Source: Prosapia bicincta (lineage: Eukaryota; Arthropoda; Insecta; Hemiptera; Cercopidae). Taken from it: a DNA stretch of 64,000 nucleotides. The notes below the pieces were generated by a model. That model was not told where the DNA came from. It saw only the letters and a program-made list of their open reading frames with translations, and did not search any database. Shown one piece after another: positions 25,113 to 35,480 of the stretch (the first letter of the stretch is position 1; each line of letters begins with the position of its first letter). Made by a program: the position numbers and the translations under genes. The stretch is taken from assembly GCA_036971475.1 (NCBI GenBank), contig JBAIZL010000428.1, forward strand, positions 603,501 through 667,500. The letters run 5' to 3'.

Positions 25113-25436
25113 AATGTTTTTTCCTTCTTGTGTTATGTGTTTCACAAAGCGATATTGATCGATAATGTAAACTCAGGCATATATAATGCTTATGTCACAT
25201 CCTAGACTATTTATAGCCAAGATTAGCGGACATTTGTTTGTCCGACACGCAACTAGGATACGAATAGTTTGCACTGTTGGAGCATGATCGGACAAAGGCA
25301 ACGGCGACGGACTGGAGTAGGACTGGCCACGTGACGGAAAGGTGTAGACTGCGGCATTGACAAATCACTGTCAATTCCTCTGTCGTGCAGTCGTCCGTCA
25401 TTATGATCGGAAGGCTGCATGGCAAGTGTGTCTCCG

Positions 25437-27004
25437 ATCACGACCCGTTTTGGAGCTGCACAGTGCTCTCTTCTTCTTCTCTGTGCCTTGTCTCTAAAAC
25501 TGTTGAAGATGCTGAAACAAAGATTACTGGTTTAGTCATTAGATTACAAAATCATTGTAATGAAAGCTGAAATTTTCATTTCATCTGTATTTCATTAGGT
25601 GAATGGTTTTGATATTAACATAAAATATTTCACTTTTTATATTGATTTATATTCTCTTTGGAAATTTTCAATATTTAAGGTAGTGATTCAAGGACTTCAT
25701 ATATTCTAAATCTTGGACTCAGTGATCCCTGCACACGCAGTATTACCTACGGAGCAATTTATTTAACAAAATCTGTATTAGAATCATACGATTTTTTTAA
25801 TTTCGTATAAAATTATATACATTTTTTGTATATATTTATGATTACTATACAGATATACTAATACACGAATACAAACTATAATTGTCTGCTCTGGTCCAGC
25901 TAAATTTATGACCTGATTTGGAAGATTTCCAGAGGAGAAACATTTGTATCGCATAGAGCATAGAGGAATGGATATCGTAGCAAATATTCCTTAAGTGTGG
26001 CTGTTCAGAGTTGTGTTAGCGATTTATTTGAAACCATTTGGCTACGCACAAAATTAATGCTCCGCAAATTATTCACTCATTAATCATTCAACCTCGAATA
26101 TTGGCATTTCTAAAAATATCTCTTCTCATTTAGGATTTGGGAAATACCCTTACTGTGTTTACCAAATAATCAATAGAGACTGAATTCGAGTTGAATCTAA
26201 CATCTCTTTTGCGCTCATTGAAGCACTAACCACGGCCCACTCTCTCTCTCTCTCTCTCCCTCTCTCTGTCTCTTTCTATCGTAATCTGAACGAAATACTT
26301 TGACGAAAGACGTTTACACTCAAATCAACATAAATTCTGCAAGTTTTCGTTCGCACATAAGAAGTTTGATTTTTAAAAATTGGATTCGAACACAAATATG
26401 ATTTTGTAAAGAAACAAAAGTAAGTTAACAACTTTTGGGAGTTCTGAAATTGAATTTTTTCGTTCTAATAGCAGTTTAGTAAGTGAGAAATCTTATGCCC
26501 TTACATTTGTAACTCCTCAGAATGAAAATTAATTTCACTTACTGAACTAAATATTAATAGCCTACACATCAAAAATAATTCTAAATTTCAGGAAAACTAT
26601 AAAATCAGTGAATATATATGCGCCTAGAAAGGTTAGGTATGAGGTCATTCAAACCAAACGCCTTCCCAACGAGATTTCTATGAACTCCCCTCACTTTAAG
26701 GGCTATGGTATAAGATGTCGATTGCATCACACTTCGATATACCATGTTTTTTATAAGTTATTGACCATGTAGTGCAATTCTTACTGCTGGTTATTGAAGG
26801 AATCTATTTTTGTAAAGTTATTGTTTGTCGAATTTGTTTCTCTCTACTATAAAGAATATAAAATTCGATATAAAATATTACCTGAATGGATTCATTAAAG
26901 ATAAAATCACCGGCACAAATAAAATGAATGGCACTTATTTTTTCGGGTAAAACATCCTGAAAAATGTTCACCGATGAAGTTTATATTGAAACTTATTTTT
27001 AATA
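25437..27004. other. AT-rich intronic DNA, no gene seen
   Basis: Contains a short (CT)n tract at about 26239-26272 and otherwise unremarkable AT-rich sequence in VGAT intron 1. Short frames overlapping 25385-25570 lie across the transposon edge and have no coding support. Confidence 0.6.
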
Positions 27005-27735
27005 TATTTGGTTCTATCTTTACTTGAGCTGCTAGTTTGAACAGAAAACACTTGAACATGTACTAGCATGTTACACCTGCCTATATCAGCACTTACGTTT
27101 TTTTGTTATTGAGATGTTCGCATTGTCTACTCAGACCGTAACCGACCTCTTGGTTGTTATACGTCTGGGTGGAGATTAGGTAGGATAGGGTTATTATGTA
27201 TTTTTTATAAATATTATTGGGGGATATAATGTCTAAAGGTGTTTGTGAGTTGTGTTAGATGTTACGTATGTGTGTTGGGTGAAGTTTGAAAAGTTTGTAT
27301 ATTTCATATTGTTCGATTGTGTAGCATTGATTATTTTTGTTTGTTTGTATAGAACCTATAGGTTAGATGTTATCTCATATTCACAAACCCCACCTATAAC
27401 ATAACATCAAACCCACGAATTCTACAAAAACAAAACAAAAATAAACCAACGCTACACAACAGCACGAAATATAGAAACATTTCAAACTAGATCCAACACA
27501 CCTAATTACATTATAACTCATGTATATTTTTCGACAGTATAAACCCTTATATTCTTTAAAAATACACCTCATAGCAATATCTTACCCTAATTTAAAACAA
27601 CCAAGAAGTCAGTGACGATCTGTGTTGTCAATATAACACATCTCCCGAAAAGGCCGTCCTCAATAATCAAAAATGTAAGTGCTACTATAGACATGTGTAA
27701 CAATAGTATATGTACAAGTGTTTTTACATATATTA
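27005..27735. mobile_element. Foldback element, long inverted arms (copy A)
   Basis: Two imperfect arms of roughly 345 bp face each other. For example, CGTAAC..CTCTTGGTTGTT (27137-27157) is answered by AACAACCAAGAAG (27596-27608), and GTAAGTGCT..TATAG near 27675 mirrors AGCACTTACG near 27089. The left arm is G/T-rich and the right arm A/C-rich. The same family occurs at 42305-43175. No protein is encoded. It ends about 340 bp before VGAT exon 2, so the arms would form a large hairpin in the pre-mRNA near the 3' splice site. Confidence 0.7.
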
Positions 27736-28071
27736 AATTTGTTTTGAAATATTGAATGGAAAAAGATCAAACCGCTATAAAATGCGAGAAAAAAACCATC
27801 TTTGAAACTTGTTGCTGACATTGTGACTTCGTAGAAGAATATTTTAACATAAGTTAAAGTAGTTTTAAGGCTTTATGAATAATTCGTTCAAAATTTATTT
27901 TACTCTAAAAGTTGTTTGAATTTTAGAAAAATAATTTGTTATTGTCCTTTCATAAAATTTTTAAAACATTTGCAGATACATCTTTCGTATGCGTAGATAA
28001 ATATTTGTGTTTAAGTATTATTAGCATTTTAAAATTTTAAGCTCCATAAAACATTTTGTGTTTCTTTCCAG

Positions 28072-29253
28072 GGGATGTTCATAGTGTCGCTGCCTTTTGC
28101 GGTGCTCCGTGGCGGCTACTGGGCGATCTTCGCCATGCTCGGGATAGCCTACATTTGCTGCTACACTGGTAAGATCCTGGTGGAATGTCTGTACGAAGAG
28201 GATGCCGTGACCGGTGAGCGTGTCAGAGTGAGGGACTCGTATGTAGCCATCGCCAGAGAGTGTTTCGGCCCCACTTGGGGCGGTCGCGCAGTCAACTGTG
28301 CCCAACTCATTGAGCTACTGATGACGTGCATACTGTACGTGGTAGTCTGCGGTGACCTTCTCATCGGTACCTTCCCGGAAGGCGCGATAGACGCCCGTAG
28401 CTGGATGATGGTAGTAGGTATATTCCTGATACCGCTGGGATTCCTAAAGTCACTGCACCATGTGTCCTTGTTAAGCTTCTGGTGCACGATGTCTCACTTG
28501 GTAATAAACGCAATAATCCTAGGCTACTGTCTCTTGGAGCCCGACTGGGGCTGGAGCAAGGTGAAGTGGGAAATAGATCTCGAAAATTTTCCAATACTCT
28601 TGGGCGTCATTGTGTTCTCTTACACGTCTCAAATTTTCCTGCCCACTCTGGAAGGCAACCTTATTGACCGCAGTAAATTTGACTGGATGCTGAACTGGAG
28701 CCACATCGCCGCTGCCATTTTCAAGTCTCTATTTGGTTACGTCTGCTTCTTGACATTTCAGAACGACACCCAACAGGTCATCACCAACAACCTGCATTCG
28801 GCGTTCTTCAAAGGTCTTGTTAACATCTTTCTTGTCATCAAGGCGCTACTCAGCTATCCTCTACCTTTTTACGCGGCTTGTGATCTTTTGGAAAAGTCTT
28901 TCTTCAAAGGCAAACCAGAAACCATGTTCCCGTCTTTGTGGGCTCTAGACGGAGAGTTAAAAGTATGGGGCCTGGGCTTCCGTATCGCTATCGTTTTCCT
29001 CACAGTAATGATGGCGATTTCGATCCCTCATTTTGCCATTCTGATGGGCTTCATTGGAAGTTTTACCGGCACCATGTTGTCTTTCATCTGGCCATGCTAC
29101 TTCCACCTGAAACTAAAAGGGCACAGCCTGGAGTGGGGCGCTGTGGCGTACGATTGTTTTGTTATATTCCTGGGCTTCCTATTCGGTATAATCGGGATGT
29201 ACGACTCGGGAAGTGCCATGATCAAAGCATTTGAGATTGGTCTTCCTTTTTAA
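28072..29253 (+). CDS. VGAT: Vesicular GABA transporter, coding exon 2 (residues 125-517)
   Basis: Carries the membrane core of the SLC32/AAAP family transporter that exchanges luminal protons for cytosolic GABA or glycine at inhibitory synaptic vesicles. The acceptor TTTCTTTCCAG|GGG at 28071/28072 joins in frame to exon 1, making a 517-residue protein, close to the usual 490-550. Hydrophobic segments, numbered on the full protein, lie near 121-137, 139-158, 203-223, 236-252, 256-279, 298-315, 335-352, 373-394, 426-447, 449-468 and 484-501. Recognisable family blocks are MFIVSLPFAVL, RVRDSYVAIA, IELLMTCILYVVVCGD, SYTSQIFLPTLEGN, FQNDTQQVITNNL, IKALLSYPLPFYAAC and GFIGSFTGTMLSFIWPCYFH. The C-terminus FEIGLPF is family-typical. 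No frameshift or missing block is seen. GC content is well above the flanks. Stop TAA is at 29251-29253. Confidence 0.97.
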   Translation, partial: GMFIVSLPFAVLRGGYWAIFAMLGIAYICCYTGKILVECLYEEDAVTGERVRVRDSYVAIARECFGPTWGGRAVNCAQLIELLMTCILYVVVCGDLLIGTFPEGAIDARSWMMVVGIFLIPLGFLKSLHHVSLLSFWCTMSHLVINAIILGYCLLEPDWGWSKVKWEIDLENFPILLGVIVFSYTSQIFLPTLEGNLIDRSKFDWMLNWSHIAAAIFKSLFGYVCFLTFQNDTQQVITNNLHSAFFKGLVNIFLVIKALLSYPLPFYAACDLLEKSFFKGKPETMFPSLWALDGELKVWGLGFRIAIVFLTVMMAISIPHFAILMGFIGSFTGTMLSFIWPCYFHLKLKGHSLEWGAVAYDCFVIFLGFLFGIIGMYDSGSAMIKAFEIGLPF

Positions 29254-29297
29254 GAGTCACTTGTTAAATGTTCCCTAATTATAATAGTTCAAAACAT

Positions 29298-29486
29298 GTC
29301 TTCCAAATGTAAAGTTGTTATAAATTGTTTAGTATTGTAATATAAGTAAGAAGCTTAAACAAAGATGTCTTCCGTTTGTGTGCCACCAAGTCTTCCTTGA
29401 CGATTTTGTTTTTATGAAAATGTGATATATTTTATTTTGGATTAAGAGAATCTAGTCGTCTTCCATCTACTGTATTCAAGTCTTCC
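29298..29486 (+). promoter_or_regulatory. Cluster of GTCTTCC (GY-box / miR-7 seed-match) sites
   Basis: GTCTTCC starts at 29298, 29367, 29390, 29458 and 29480, and once more at 29240 in the last VGAT codons. The sites at 29298 and 29458 are followed by A, giving GTCTTCCA. GTCTTCC is complementary to nucleotides 2-8 of miR-7 (GGAAGAC), a miRNA conserved across bilaterians, and is known in Drosophila as the GY-box. The density suggests direct miR-7 control of VGAT. Confidence 0.65.
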
Positions 29487-29523
29487 GTAAAATAAGTATT
29501 TGTTTTGTTAATAGTATGTGATA
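29421..29523 (+). promoter_or_regulatory. Two K-box motifs (TGTGATA)
   Basis: TGTGATA occurs at 29421-29427 and 29517-29523. The K-box pairs with the seed of the insect miR-2/miR-13/miR-11 family (matches including the A opposite position 1). Together with the GY-boxes, this resembles the miRNA-rich 3' UTRs known from Notch-pathway genes in flies. Confidence 0.4.
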
Positions 29524-29738
29524 AATTGTGTTTAAAGGAGTTTATATTTACTTCCGAATGGAATCCAAGACTCAAAACATTTCCAGAATTTATCTTACTT
29601 TCGTTTGCAAGCTTAGAAACTATGGTTAGTTATTTGTAGGTTTTTATAGTAATTCTTTGTAAATTCAAAACATAAGTAGCATCAGTAAGTAGGCCTACTA
29701 GAAATTAAAATTTTACTACGCGAACAAATTTAAAATAC

Positions 29739-29744
29739 AATAAA
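29739..29744 (+). terminator. Candidate polyadenylation signal AATAAA
   Basis: First AATAAA at a plausible distance (about 485 bp) past the VGAT stop. A second is at 29811-29816. In AT-rich DNA this hexamer is common, so the assignment is tentative. Confidence 0.35.
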
Positions 29745-29816
29745 ATTTAATTACCGTACTACGTAGAAGCGCCCATCCGTAAAGCTTATTGTAAGCGAGG
29801 CTGGGGCTGAAATAAA

Positions 29817-32079
29817 AATTTGCTGAAAATATTGTTTGGTAAAAACCGTGACGAAGAATTAGTTTACACGCAGTTTGTACACAAAGTTATTGTGTACAAC
29901 GTTTGTGTACACAAAGTTTGTACACAAATTACTTTGAAATTAACGCTAAAAAATTTTATTTTCATATGAAGATTTTAAATGAAATGTATAATTTACTGTA
30001 TTTTTGAGCACATATTTTAACATTTGGAAAATAGAATAGCTGCTAGTATAATGTCGTTAAAAATTGTCTTAGTGCATGAAATAGGATCTATACGAAAAAT
30101 ATAAGTAATACATAGGCTGTTTTATGTTTTAGATAGCTGTATTGTAATAAAAATCTAAATTCGTACAAAAAATAATAAACTACAACTTTCTGTGCCTTAA
30201 AATACAATAATTCTAAACTTTAAAAAGAAAAATATATATTTCCAAATAATTTATGTTATCGTAGCATTTAGCAGCGAAAGTTATATTTCTTCATTTTGAA
30301 AATTTTAAATAAATTGCAAAATAGGTTTACCAATTTTAAACAGCTCCCAATATAATATAAGCTTAACCATTAAAAGTTTTTAAACCAGATATCTAGGTGG
30401 CAAATCGTGGCAAAGTTATGAACTGAAAATAATATCAGTTTTATTTTAAACGAGTAGTTATAATTTGTTTGAAATCATTTTCGTTCATTGAGTCTTGTTT
30501 TCCATTTAGACGATAATTCTCTAGTATTAGTTGCAACTTACGCCAAAAGATCAATTCTAGTTTATTGGCTGTTACCTTGTACAAACGTATCTTTCAGATC
30601 AATACTATAATATTGTGTAAGTGTAATATATATATATATATTCGTAAGTTGTGAAAAGTCTTAGGTAAAAGGAAATATATTAAAATGGAGTAATTTTGTG
30701 AATTAGGTAGTAAATTTATTTATTTTTCTCTATGTAGTCCTAAAAAACAAGAAAATAAAGTATTGTGAAATTTTATTAAATTCTGAAGCTATAGAATTAC
30801 AAAAAAAATGATTCCTAAATTACTACATCTGCAAGCTTAGTTAAAGTTGAAAGGCAAAAAGTTTTAAAAATATCAAATCAAATGGCCTGTGTTTGCTTTG
30901 GAAATCTGTCTCTTTTTTAAAGCTTAAAGTCGCACAATCTTACTAAGCCTACATACATTATGCATTTTATTTAATGTGTGAACACATTGTTTACTCACAC
31001 CTACCTTGCCACTGTAGGCCTACATACGTCTCCATAAGCTAGTATGGTTGTGGAGAAGCAACCCGGATATGATACTAACCTTACCTTAACATCTCTGCCC
31101 CCAAGGCGGGGATAACACACGTGTTTACCGTGTGTTCTTTGCTTCAGACAAAGCATGGACGCAGACAGCAAGGCAGGGAAGACGAAGCGCCTTATTCAGC
31201 GTTTCTCGGAGCTGAAATTATTGGTTATATGGCAGTGGTACATAAACATGACAAACGGAAGTGTTCTGACAGATAAAAGCTTGCAAAATACAAACACATA
31301 AACTCAAATACATTATTAATTTTAAATAATATTTCACATCGCTTAACCTTCAGCGAGTTTGGCGAAACATTGCAAACTTTAAAAAGGTCACTTCTTCAAG
31401 CAGAGTAAGGAAATGAGCAGAGAATCAAGATAGATACACAAATAGCAAGGAAACTAGTGTAAGTGTAAACTAGTCCATTACGTAGGGCGTAGACTCTCTC
31501 GTATATAAGGTAACCCACTTTCGTTCAAATAAAATAAATTAAAATTTAATAAAAATATTTAACATAATTCAACCTATCTATTTTTCATGTATTTACCCGT
31601 AACGTACAGGCCAAAATCGGTAGTTTGTCTAATTTTTAGTACTTAAACATTCTACACAAAAATACTCCATTTTAATGCTAAATTAACTTGGCCAAGATGG
31701 TTTGTTGTTGTATTGGATTTGCTAAATATAAATGTTGTATTAAGATTTTTTTAATAGATGTTATATAGTAGGAACAGAAGCTGCCAGAGTTTATGTTTCA
31801 TAAATTGTACAAAATATTAATGTTAATTTGTTTCTGAAAAGCCAATTTAATAATAGGCTTGAATTATTTTAAAATTGTACAGTTATATTGGTAGTCTATT
31901 AAATATGAACGATTTGCTTAAAACCGTGAAGAAAGTAGTGGGTGTAAACGAAACAATTTACATCGTTAGAGGTTTGCTGGGTAAAAACACACACATGTGT
32001 TTCTATAACACAACACATTCTTCCCCTAGTAGTTAGGTTGTAGGAGAGGTTGTTATGAGAGGAAATGATCGGAAGACAA
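29817..32079. other. AT-rich DNA downstream of VGAT, no gene recognised
   Basis: Contains short reiterations of TTTGTACACAAA near 29872-29938 and a small GC-richer patch at about 31020-31230. That patch has a 49-codon frame from the ATG at 31154 (MDADSKAGKTKRL...) after a CTTCAG|ACAAAG acceptor-like site. No donor or homologue is evident, so it is not called as a gene. Confidence 0.5.
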
Positions 32080-32207
32080 TGACGTCTCTAGCCAACCAGT
32101 AATATACTTGACAGCATTACGAATGCTTGTCAGTAATTCTTTGTAGCCATAGCTACACAGTGATGTTAGTATAACCAGTAGAGGTTGGCTAATGAGGTCA
32201 CCACGAT
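32080..32207. mobile_element. Small (~125 bp) TIR element or nested hairpin
   Basis: The ends TGACGTCTCTAGCCAACC and, inverted, GGTTGGCTAATGAGGTCA match at 14 of 18 positions. Between them sits a second hairpin, TGACAGCATT-ACG-AATGCTTGTCA (about 32110-32133). This is MITE-like, with no coding capacity. Confidence 0.45.
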
Positions 32208-32344
32208 ATTTCCGCTCTTGTCAGAGGCAAAACTACAAGCGGCAGACAACAATGGCGTTGGTCTGTGAGACAGGTGCTATTGAGCTATAATAACTATTTT
32301 AAAGCAATCTTTACTCTAAAGCAAAAACTCTTTACTCACAACAG

Positions 32345-32402
32345 TATAAGATCCTTAAATTCATGTTTCGGTGGCACTACAAGTTGCCTTCTTCAGTGTA
32401 AA
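32345..32402 (-). ncRNA. Decayed hammerhead-like motif
   Basis: On the minus strand: CTGAAGA (32390-32396), then GGCA...TGCC as a possible helix II, an extra ACC, then GAAA (32366-32369) and CATG. The insertion after helix II should abolish activity. It looks like a relic of the same motif as at 46.5 and 47.3 kb. Confidence 0.3.
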
Positions 32403-33195
32403 ACATCCTATGTGAATGAAAAACAGAGCTGCTTTAAAAACATTTTTAGCTCTGATTTATCAATACAGTCACGCTGGAGAAAGTTTTTATTTACTTACAA
32501 CTTAACAGAAAAGTCAGTTAAATACAATGTATTTTTACAATAAATATCGACCATATTGAATAATAACAATCAAATTTGAATTTAAATATTGAAATTTATT
32601 TAAAAAGTGTAATTCCGTTGCGCATTGTAATCACTTGAGATTTTTATTAATTGTTTGATGTAAATATAGGAGCAATGAAAATCAAAACTTAAATGCAGAC
32701 CCTATCAAGATGAAAGGGACATAATTAATAGATTACCAGTATATCACTACATAACATTATTCATTATACTACCAGTTTCGCATATTAATAACCAAGCCTT
32801 TAAGTGTCTATAAGGTATATATAAATAAGCTTAGCCTATTAATCACAAAGATCAATTACATTATGTATAAAGTATATTAGAATAATACAATGTTGGAAAA
32901 GCAATAATGAATGATTTGACAGATGAATATTAAATAAAATATAACGGTTTGTAATTTGTAACGAGTTTTAGTGAAGGAGTTGTGCATAGAGGTTTTAGTT
33001 ATTTTATTACCATCGAAAGCAGTGGTTAGAATAATTTAGAAACATTAATAATAACATTTAGTGGATCTGTGAGTTACTAAGACGCACAGATTGTTATACA
33101 CAGTATACACTTTTGTAACACTTCTTTCCTGGTTATAATATCAACCTGTTACATTTATTATTCAAGGAATAATAAATGCAGGGTCATTTCACTAT
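32403..33195. other. AT-rich DNA, nothing recognised
   Basis: No open frame with coding character and no RNA gene or repeat was noticed between the decayed ribozyme-like motif and the SINE. Confidence 0.6.
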
Positions 33196-33480
33196 TCACA
33201 AGGCGACTGAGAGGTCTATAGCGTTAAGCAATGAACTAATCATCTAGAGTTCCAGGGTTCGATCCTCGGTAGTGGCAAAGAAATTTTGTTTTATTCCAGC
33301 CCCAGGGTTTACTCAGCCTATACAAATGAGTGCCTAGTAGCAAAACCAGGGTAGTTATAGGCGGTTGAAGTGTAGTGCTGGGCACAATACTTCCTCGATC
33401 CTGTAGGGATCAAGTAAGACAGCTCCATCCCGTCTTTCCCAGACAATGTTAATGATATAAAAGGCGCCCTTATTCTACGA
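33196..33480 (+). mobile_element. tRNA-derived SINE
   Basis: A tRNA-like head carries an A-box-like TAGCGTTAAGCAATG (about 33219-33233) and a perfect B box GGTTCGATCC (33256-33265). The 34-37 bp spacing is right for RNA polymerase III internal promoters. A tRNA-unrelated body follows, with GGGTTTACTCAGCCTA and CTCGATCCTGTAGGGATC. It is not a functional tRNA: the arms do not fold into a full cloverleaf. A poly(A)/simple tail was not clearly seen. Confidence 0.7.
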
Positions 33481-33645
33481 ATATTTCATTAAGTAGGATG
33501 TTATTTTGATTGTTTGATTTGTTTTTTGATTATTGACTTTCCCCTATTAGTTTGTCGTCTTTTGTTTCCATAACATGTATGCGTACTCTTTCAAGGGATT
33601 TTTGAAATTTCGCGTTAAACGTATTACTTTTTTTAAATTAAAAGT

Positions 33646-33830
33646 TATTCAGTATGTACCACTTGTTCTGGTAGTAGATTTGTGCATCTGTGCATAATCA
33701 GTATAATCTTTAGTATATACCATATATCAGTATGGAAGATTTGTGCATCTGTGTTAGTATTCAGTATATACCACTTGTTTTGACGGTAGATTTGTGCATC
33801 TGTGCTAGTAACAGATGCTATTCAGAATAA
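33646..33830. repeat. Short degenerate tandem repeat
   Basis: Three copies of a unit containing AGATTTGTGCATCTGTG (about 33675, 33738, 33788), with CAGTATGTACCACTTGTT and CAGTATATACCACTTGTT preceding the first and third. Spacing is about 50-63 bp. Confidence 0.7.
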
Positions 33831-35280
33831 CATTATCTACAGCGTACAAGCTTTGTATATATATACTGATCAGGAAAATGTTGGTAAAACTATTATAAGT
33901 TTTCATAGTATATAACTAATTTTACTAAAAACCATTTTTTACAGGGTAAACATTTGAGTTGTTTTATGACACATTTTAACCAAAAAAGTAATATTTTGTT
34001 GAAAATTACATAAAACGTAAATTAAGGTAATATATCATTAAAGAATTTATGCGTCCTAATCACTCCAGCTCCACAACTGTTCAGGTATTTAGATATATAG
34101 AATTATATTTTGTGGGAATAACAAAAACTGTTTATAGAGCTGATAAATATTTTAGGTTAGGTTGTTGTAGGGTTTCTGTTTCAGTTGATTAGAATCAGTT
34201 TTTGCAAACTTTTGCTGTCAGTATAAACAATTTAATCGCAATAGTATATTTTACTACTTATTTAAATTATTAAATATTTTAATATATTCGAAAGAGAAGA
34301 TGATAACTTTTAAACGATTTTATGGCCTATAAATTAATATACTGTATTTTGTTTGAATAATTTTGGCTTTTCAACCTATTAAAATAACACATAATGCCAT
34401 TTTAATTAGCCTAATTATGTATTATTTAAGTAGTTTAATTAACATTTATTATATCATAAGAAATTAAAAAATGAGTTTTTACTAGGTTTCTCTATTTTTG
34501 AGGAAAGATAAAATAATGTTTATTCTAATGAAACTTGTAATAGTTTTTGTTATTAAGTTCGGTTTATTAATTGTTAAATATACAAAGTTTAATCTGTCAC
34601 GCACAGGGTTGTAAAAATCTGAATCTGAAGATTTTTTGTAAAAAGAAAATTAAAATTTTATTAAATAGCTGTACTATAAGTAGCTTAGTTAGTTCGTATA
34701 ATTTAGTGTAGATGGCGCAAGAGTCTTCCATTCAATGAGATAGTGTGAGAATATTTTTTGAAACTTTTCATTCCCGGTCTCTGAAACTGTCTAGTCATAT
34801 CCGATAGCTTAGAAAGTTAGTGAGTTCTCGTTAACCGTGTAAATGTTCTTGCCAATTATAATAAATTGTTAATCCTGCTTTAAACCAGTTTTGAGTTTAT
34901 GTAAGAGAATTACTTTTGTGTGTCGAGTAATATTTCATGTGTGTAGAAAAAGTATGTATTTTTCTGTTTATGCCGTTTTAGCTATTATGTCAAATCTTGT
35001 GTATTGTAACGTAGGAAATGGTGATTGACGACTTCATTAGTTGATCAAGAAAAAAAGACTTGAATGATGCGAATGGTGATGTTTCTTAATAACAATGTTT
35101 ATAAAGATAACAAGGATCCACAGCTTACGGAGGTCCGGTGTTTCGTCACTTATTCAGTCACTTTACGACCCTGTATTTCTATAACGTTTTTTTCCAACAG
35201 CGATTTTGTGACGAAATTATATGGAACTGAATATGTTTTCACAAGTTTTACTTATTTTTAGAATGTTGGTAAGATTTATA

Positions 35281-35284
<4 letters not shown>
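33831..35284. other. AT-rich DNA, no gene recognised
   Basis: No coding or RNA signal seen. Short frames near 35064-35261 lack any domain. Confidence 0.6.
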
Positions 35285-35326
<42 letters not shown>

Positions 35327-35383
35327 AATATATACACATACATATATATATACATATATATATATATACACATACATACATAT

Positions 35384-35479
<96 letters not shown>

Positions 35480-35480
35480 G
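35285..35480. repeat. Compound (CT)n-(TA)n-(CA)n-(TA)n microsatellite
   Basis: Consecutive CT, TA/CATA, CA and TA tracts over almost 200 bp. Apparent frames across it are low-complexity artefacts. Confidence 0.95.

Larger units (their letters stand above)
24653..25436 (+). mobile_element. Non-autonomous PIF/Harbinger-like DNA transposon
   Basis: The ends are terminal inverted repeats of about 32 bp: 24653-24684 (GGGGACATACTTGTCATGCAG...GATC) and 25405-25436 in inverse (GATCGG...CTGCATGGCAAGTGTGTC), with only a few mismatches. Subterminal CCGAT/GATCGG motifs repeat near both ends, as binding sites often do. The 784-bp interior holds a short transposase-like frame and two copies of a palindrome. 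A clear target-site duplication was not found. Confidence 0.65.
9236..28071 (+). other. VGAT: VGAT intron 1 (18,836 bp, phase 0)
   Basis: Bounded by CAG|GTGGGT at 9235/9236 and TTTCTTTCCAG|GGG at 28071/28072. It is unusually rich in repeats: a satellite of about 11 kb (13.1-24.4 kb), a roughly 2 kb insertion inside it, a Harbinger-like element, and a foldback element about 340 bp before exon 2. Apart from the pieces annotated separately, 9236-11640, 11990-12420 and 25437-27004 show AT-rich DNA without recognisable genes. Open frames such as that at 10348-10662 lack any domain or codon signal. Confidence 0.88.
29254..29816 (+). other. VGAT: VGAT 3' UTR (extent inferred)
   Basis: Runs from the stop codon to candidate AATAAA signals at 29739-29744 or 29811-29816. 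It holds five GTCTTCC heptamers and two TGTGATA motifs within its first 270 bp. The true 3' end cannot be fixed from sequence, and longer isoforms are possible. Confidence 0.5.

Noticed and set aside
28021..28704. Several minus- and plus-strand frames overlapping VGAT exon 2
   Set aside because: Shadow frames of a strongly coding exon with higher GC. None has a family match or independent start context.
31154..31303. 49-codon frame MDADSKAGKTKRL... after an acceptor-like site
   Set aside because: Plausible-looking start but no donor, no homologue recognised, and the second half becomes low-complexity.
33219..33275. Possible tRNA gene
   Set aside because: A and B boxes are present but the anticodon and acceptor arms do not pair and there is a tRNA-unrelated body, so it is a SINE.
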